Shown here: positions 5,965 through 8,271 of the stretch, one piece after another | How the letters are laid out: every line of letters begins with the position of its first letter | Numbering within the stretch: the first letter of the stretch is position 1 | Source of the DNA: Chloroflexota bacterium | GTDB lineage: Bacteria; Chloroflexota; Dehalococcoidia; Lucifugimonadales; UBA3495 | NCBI GenBank assembly: GCA_022561675.1 | Contig: JADFQT010000107.1 | Coordinates: 1 to 8,271 of the forward strand | Length of the DNA: 8,271 nucleotides | Reading direction: 5' to 3' | Position numbers and translations under genes: made by a program | Notes under the pieces: model-generated | What the model was told of the DNA's origin: nothing | Seen by the model: the letters and a program-made list of their open reading frames with translations, nothing else | Database searches by the model: none

Positions 5965-6282
5965 CGATCAACAACGCGGGCATTTCCGGGCGAATCGCTC
6001 GGCAGCCCTGCAACGATTATCTATCTGCCCCCTGCTTTTCGGCCGAGGCATCTGGTTCGACCTTTTAGGGCTGGTTGAAGCTGATCCTGTGGTTTCTTCG
6101 ACCTATTCTGCTCAGGGTGTGTTCGAATAATGGTCCTTACCCAGTCGTCGCGGGGAGTCCACCTGAAATGCTCGACGAATCTCACCCCCGGTGGACAACG
6201 GTTCGTCCAAAGGATAACATCACCGATCCAGCCCCAACCGATTTGTAGCGTGGGGGGTGGCGCATCCCTGGAGTGAAGCGAA
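5965..6282. other. 318-bp gap between msrB and the HpaB-like gene
   Basis: Apart from the dioxygenase-like relic on the minus strand at 6102-6251, nothing is supported. Plus-strand frames are short and lack family motifs. A GGAGTG ribosome site just before 6283 belongs to the HpaB-like gene. No clear promoter or terminator is seen. Confidence 0.45.
6102..6251 (-). pseudogene. probable C-terminal fragment of a TauD/TfdA-family dioxygenase
   Basis: On the minus strand, about 50 codons read with IGWGWIGDVILWTNRC followed some 20 residues later by DDWVRTIIR. This resembles the end of alpha-ketoglutarate-dependent TauD/TfdA dioxygenases, where a WxxGDxxxWDNRCxxH segment precedes an R-rich stretch ending in RTTIRG. 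The second iron histidine, expected right after NRC, is not present (PPG follows), and no upstream HxD motif or start can be found, because the frame on the 5' side is antisense to the HpaB-like gene and carries no family signal. I read it as a short relic. An open frame continues on both sides, from 6581 down to 6021, without family signal. Chance resemblance cannot be excluded. Confidence 0.4.
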
Positions 6283-7773
6283 ATGCGGACAGGCGCTGAG
6301 TATCGCGACAGCCTGCGCGACGGGCGTAACGTTTGGGTTATGGGGGAAGGGCAGGTAGAGGACATCCCGACCCATCCGGCGACGTCGGCTATGGTGGGCG
6401 AGTACATGAAGTGGTATGACCGCCATTTCGACCCGGACTGGTAGGACACTTTACTGACCGAGCCAGACTCCACCGGCCACCGAAGCCCGCTGGCCTTTGT
6501 AGCGCCGAAGACCTCCGCCGACTTGCAACGCCTGGGCCGGGCGCTGAAGGCTGGGCTTTTCTCCAGCGGCGGTAATATCACTCACACGCCCGGCTACGGC
6601 GCCTTAATCTCCCTGGGCCTGCTGAACCACCTCACCGGGCTTAACAAATCCTCCGAAGACATCGCGGCGGTAAATGAGTATCGAGAATCCCTATGCCGCA
6701 CCGGCCGCTTTCTCACCTTCGCCGGAGGGGGGGCTCTCATCGGTTCCCGGCTTCGGCAGGATCCCGGCCAGCGGGTGGCGCTGCGCCTGGTGAGCGAGAC
6801 TAACGAGGGCATTGTAGTGAGCGGAAAGGTGCAGATGCACACCACTACCCCTTTCGCCGAGGATGTGCTGATCACCAGCCGGGACGAGTTGCCGCCTGGC
6901 AGCGGCCGGTGGCCGTGGATCCTTCTCCCCATCAACGCCCCGGGCGTCCGCGTGGTGGCCCGCCGCACGGCAGCCAGACACCCCAATCCCTTCCTGTCGC
7001 CCTTGAGCAGCCGGTTTGATGAGCTGGATGCCCTGCTGTGGCTGAAGGATGTGTTCATCCCCAGGGAACGGGTGTTTGCCGGAGAACTGCTGGACCGGAC
7101 CAAACGCCATTCCCTAGTGTCCTGGCTGCTCTGGCATCACAACTACGGCTGGCTGGCCAAAGCGGAATTGACCCTGGGCCTGGGCCTGGCCCTGGCAGAG
7201 GTCATGGGTTTGAAGCAGAATACCGCCACCATCGAGCAGTTGGTGGACTTGGCCGTTGCGGTGCAAACCAGCCGTACCTGCATAGCGGCGGCGGAGTTGG
7301 ATCCTGAGATAACGGCATCGGGCCATGCCCTGCCGGGTCAGGCCCACCTGGCTGCCGCCGCCGTCAACATCTTCAAGTCCCGCCAGCGTATGGCGGAAAC
7401 CTTGAGGAGCCTCCCGGGGTCCTCCCTGATAAACGCGCCGGCCGATACGGACTTTGCCGACCCGGTCATGGCCGCAGAGTTGGAAGACGCCTTTGGCGGA
7501 GGCGGCTACACGGCGCTGCAGCGGGCCGCCCTCTTGCAGCTGGCCTGGGATCATGTATCCTCCGGTCTCGACGGCCGCGAGTCGGCCTTCGAGCTAAACG
7601 CCAGCGGAGGCATGACGGCCTGGCGCGCCCGGCTTAGAACCTGGTTTCAAGACTACAACGGGCTGGCCAATGGCGTGCAGCAGTTCCTGGGGGTGGAACT
7701 GCCTGAGATGGACCTGACAAGCCTGCAAAGCGGGCCCAGCGAGCGGCCCAGGCAGGTCTTACCCCCTAGCTGA
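6283..7773 (+). pseudogene. HpaB/PvcC-family flavin monooxygenase (4-hydroxyphenylacetate 3-hydroxylase-like) with in-frame TAG at codon 54
   Basis: From the ATG at 6283, preceded by GGAGTG, one frame of 497 codons covers a full-length HpaB-type protein. The N-terminus MRTGAEYRDSLRDGRNVWV and DIPTHPA are classic for the family. A TAG at 6442-6444 interrupts it, after HFDPDW, and the same frame continues without gap to TGA at 7771-7773. Beyond it the family pattern resumes: TPGY (102-105), NEGIVVSGKV (174-183), LSSRFDELDALLWLKDVFIP (241-260) for the flavin site, LPGSSLINAPADTDF (297-311) and a C-terminal helical domain. Family members are FADH2-dependent two-component hydroxylases served by a separate flavin reductase, none of which is seen here. 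Substrate residues known from HpaB (Arg-100, His-142) appear as His101 and Gly. The nonsense codon is far upstream of the next in-frame ATG (codon 185), and a TTG at 6523 has no ribosome site, so restart looks unlikely. Options are recent pseudogene, readthrough or sequence error. Confidence 0.85.
6442..6444 (+). other. premature TAG within the HpaB-like frame
   Basis: The codon sits in the same frame as the upstream family N-terminus and the downstream 442 codons, in a segment where relatives have a variable, often Tyr- or Gln-containing stretch. A single base change from TAC, TAT, CAG, TGG or AAG would explain it. Confidence 0.85.
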
Positions 7774-7789
7774 ATACCTTGGTGGGCGG

Positions 7790-7969
7790 GTGAAAAAAGC
7801 CCTTACGCGGTCACCACAAGGATTCCTAGTCGGCGCGGTGTTGTTGCCAGCTTTTACTAGCCTTGTTGCAAAAGGAGCCGACGGTGAGTCAGCATGGAAA
7901 GCTTTGGGGGATCTAGGCTCGGCTATCAAACACAGGGGAAATCGCCCACTATTATCCGAGCGGCGGTAG
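7790..7969 (+). CDS. small hypothetical protein with one hydrophobic segment
   Basis: A 59-codon frame starts at GTG 7790, 16 bases after the HpaB-like stop, and ends at TAG 7967-7969. It reads with a basic N-terminus (KK, R), a hydrophobic run GFLVGAVLLPAFTSLVA at about 11-27, then an amphipathic part (ESAWKALGDLGSAIKHRG). The layout suits a small membrane-anchored or exported peptide. The ribosome site is weak (GGTGGGCG overlaps the start). The same frame continues open after the TAG to 8043, so a readthrough or decayed longer gene is possible. I do not recognise a family, and chance is a real alternative. Confidence 0.3.
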   Translation: MKKALTRSPQGFLVGAVLLPAFTSLVAKGADGESAWKALGDLGSAIKHRGNRPLLSERR

Positions 7970-8040
7970 CGGATCGCGAAGCACATGGAGAGAGCACTTA
8001 ATATTAGGCCTGCCCGAGTGGGAATCGAGCGGCCTCCCAG

Positions 8041-8271
8041 TTAAGGGCCCTCTAGCAAGATCAAGACCTCGTTTATGGCGCTACTGGAACCTCCTGGTGT
8101 CGGACCTCCCGCCAGCGCATAGATGCGTTGCCCCAGGGCTACTGCACCCAGGCCGTGCCTGGCGGTGGGAAGTGGCGGCATAGTTTCCCAGGAGTCAGTT
8201 CCTGGGCGATAACGCTCGTTGGTGTCGAAAGTTCCCTCCGTCTCCTCTCCTCCAAAAACATAAAAACGTCC
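8041..8271 (-). CDS. kelch-repeat protein, C-terminal part (runs off window)
   Basis: From the window edge to a TAA at 8041-8043 the minus strand codes for 76 residues. The sequence begins GRFYVFGGEE, continues with YRPGTDSWETMPPLPTARHG and then IYALAGGPTPGG, and closes with NEVLIL. This is the kelch pattern: a GG doublet, then the Y and W of the next strand (YxPxxDxW), MPxxPTARxG, and the next GG. At least one full blade and part of two others are present, so the gene is the end of a kelch beta-propeller. The final NEVLIL strand would close the propeller with the N-terminal blade. The function of such bacterial kelch proteins is usually unknown; no catalytic domain is visible in the part seen. 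It is convergent with the HpaB-like gene, and no terminator is evident between them. Confidence 0.85.
   Translation of the reverse strand, partial: GRFYVFGGEETEGTFDTNERYRPGTDSWETMPPLPTARHGLGAVALGQRIYALAGGPTPGGSSSAINEVLILLEGP

Noticed and set aside
6523..7773. TTG at 6523 as the true start of the monooxygenase gene
   Set aside because: No ribosome site precedes it, and the in-frame upstream part from 6283 matches the conserved family N-terminus, so the gene begins there and is interrupted.
8005..8045. Possible 3' half of a tRNA on the minus strand (CGATTCCC near a CGGGCA end)
   Set aside because: The T-stem does not pair (only about one of five positions) and no anticodon arm or 5' half can be built.

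Overview
The window reads as a stretch of a free-living bacterial chromosome, moderately GC-rich, with single-gene transcription units on both strands and wide gaps. The gene set is a truncated zf-TFIIB zinc-ribbon protein, a YfcE-type phosphoesterase, an Rv2161c-like LLM flavin oxidoreductase, an Asp-box propeller, a rhamnonate-dehydratase-like enolase-superfamily enzyme, MsrB, an HpaB-like monooxygenase and a kelch protein. This mix resembles Chloroflexota of the Dehalococcoidia/SAR202 type or some Actinobacteria. That placement is inference only; there is no rRNA or other phylogenetic marker here.

Layout. 1-401 (minus strand): the N-terminus of a zinc-ribbon protein, preceded by a small ORF whose stop codon lies just before the zinc-ribbon start. 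402-788: no gene I can support. 789-1352 (minus): metallophosphoesterase. 1487-1790 (plus): a frameshifted, truncated remnant of a Cys/Met-metabolism PLP enzyme (cystathionine gamma-lyase/synthase type). 1789-2634 (minus): LLM-class oxidoreductase. 2635-2981: divergent intergenic region. 2982-3968 (plus): seven-Asp-box beta-propeller. 3969-4423: a gap holding a tRNA-like 50-mer and a possible promoter. 4424-5473 (plus): enolase-superfamily acid-sugar dehydratase. 5593-5964 (plus): MsrB with a hairpin over its ribosome-binding site. 6102-6251 (minus): likely decayed C-terminus of a TauD/TfdA dioxygenase. 6283-7773 (plus): HpaB-family flavin monooxygenase interrupted by an in-frame TAG at codon 54. 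7790-7969 (plus): small hydrophobic ORF. 8041-8271 (minus): C-terminus of a kelch protein.

The genes do not form one pathway. The enolase-family enzyme, the HpaB-like protein and the LLM enzyme fit scattered oxidation and breakdown of organic acids, sugars or aromatics, while MsrB repairs oxidised methionine. The most notable pattern is decay: a frameshifted PLP enzyme, a dioxygenase fragment, a monooxygenase with one nonsense codon and a tRNA-like remnant all lie between otherwise intact genes. I found no CRISPR array, insertion sequence, rRNA gene or complete canonical tRNA, and no clear new multi-gene system.
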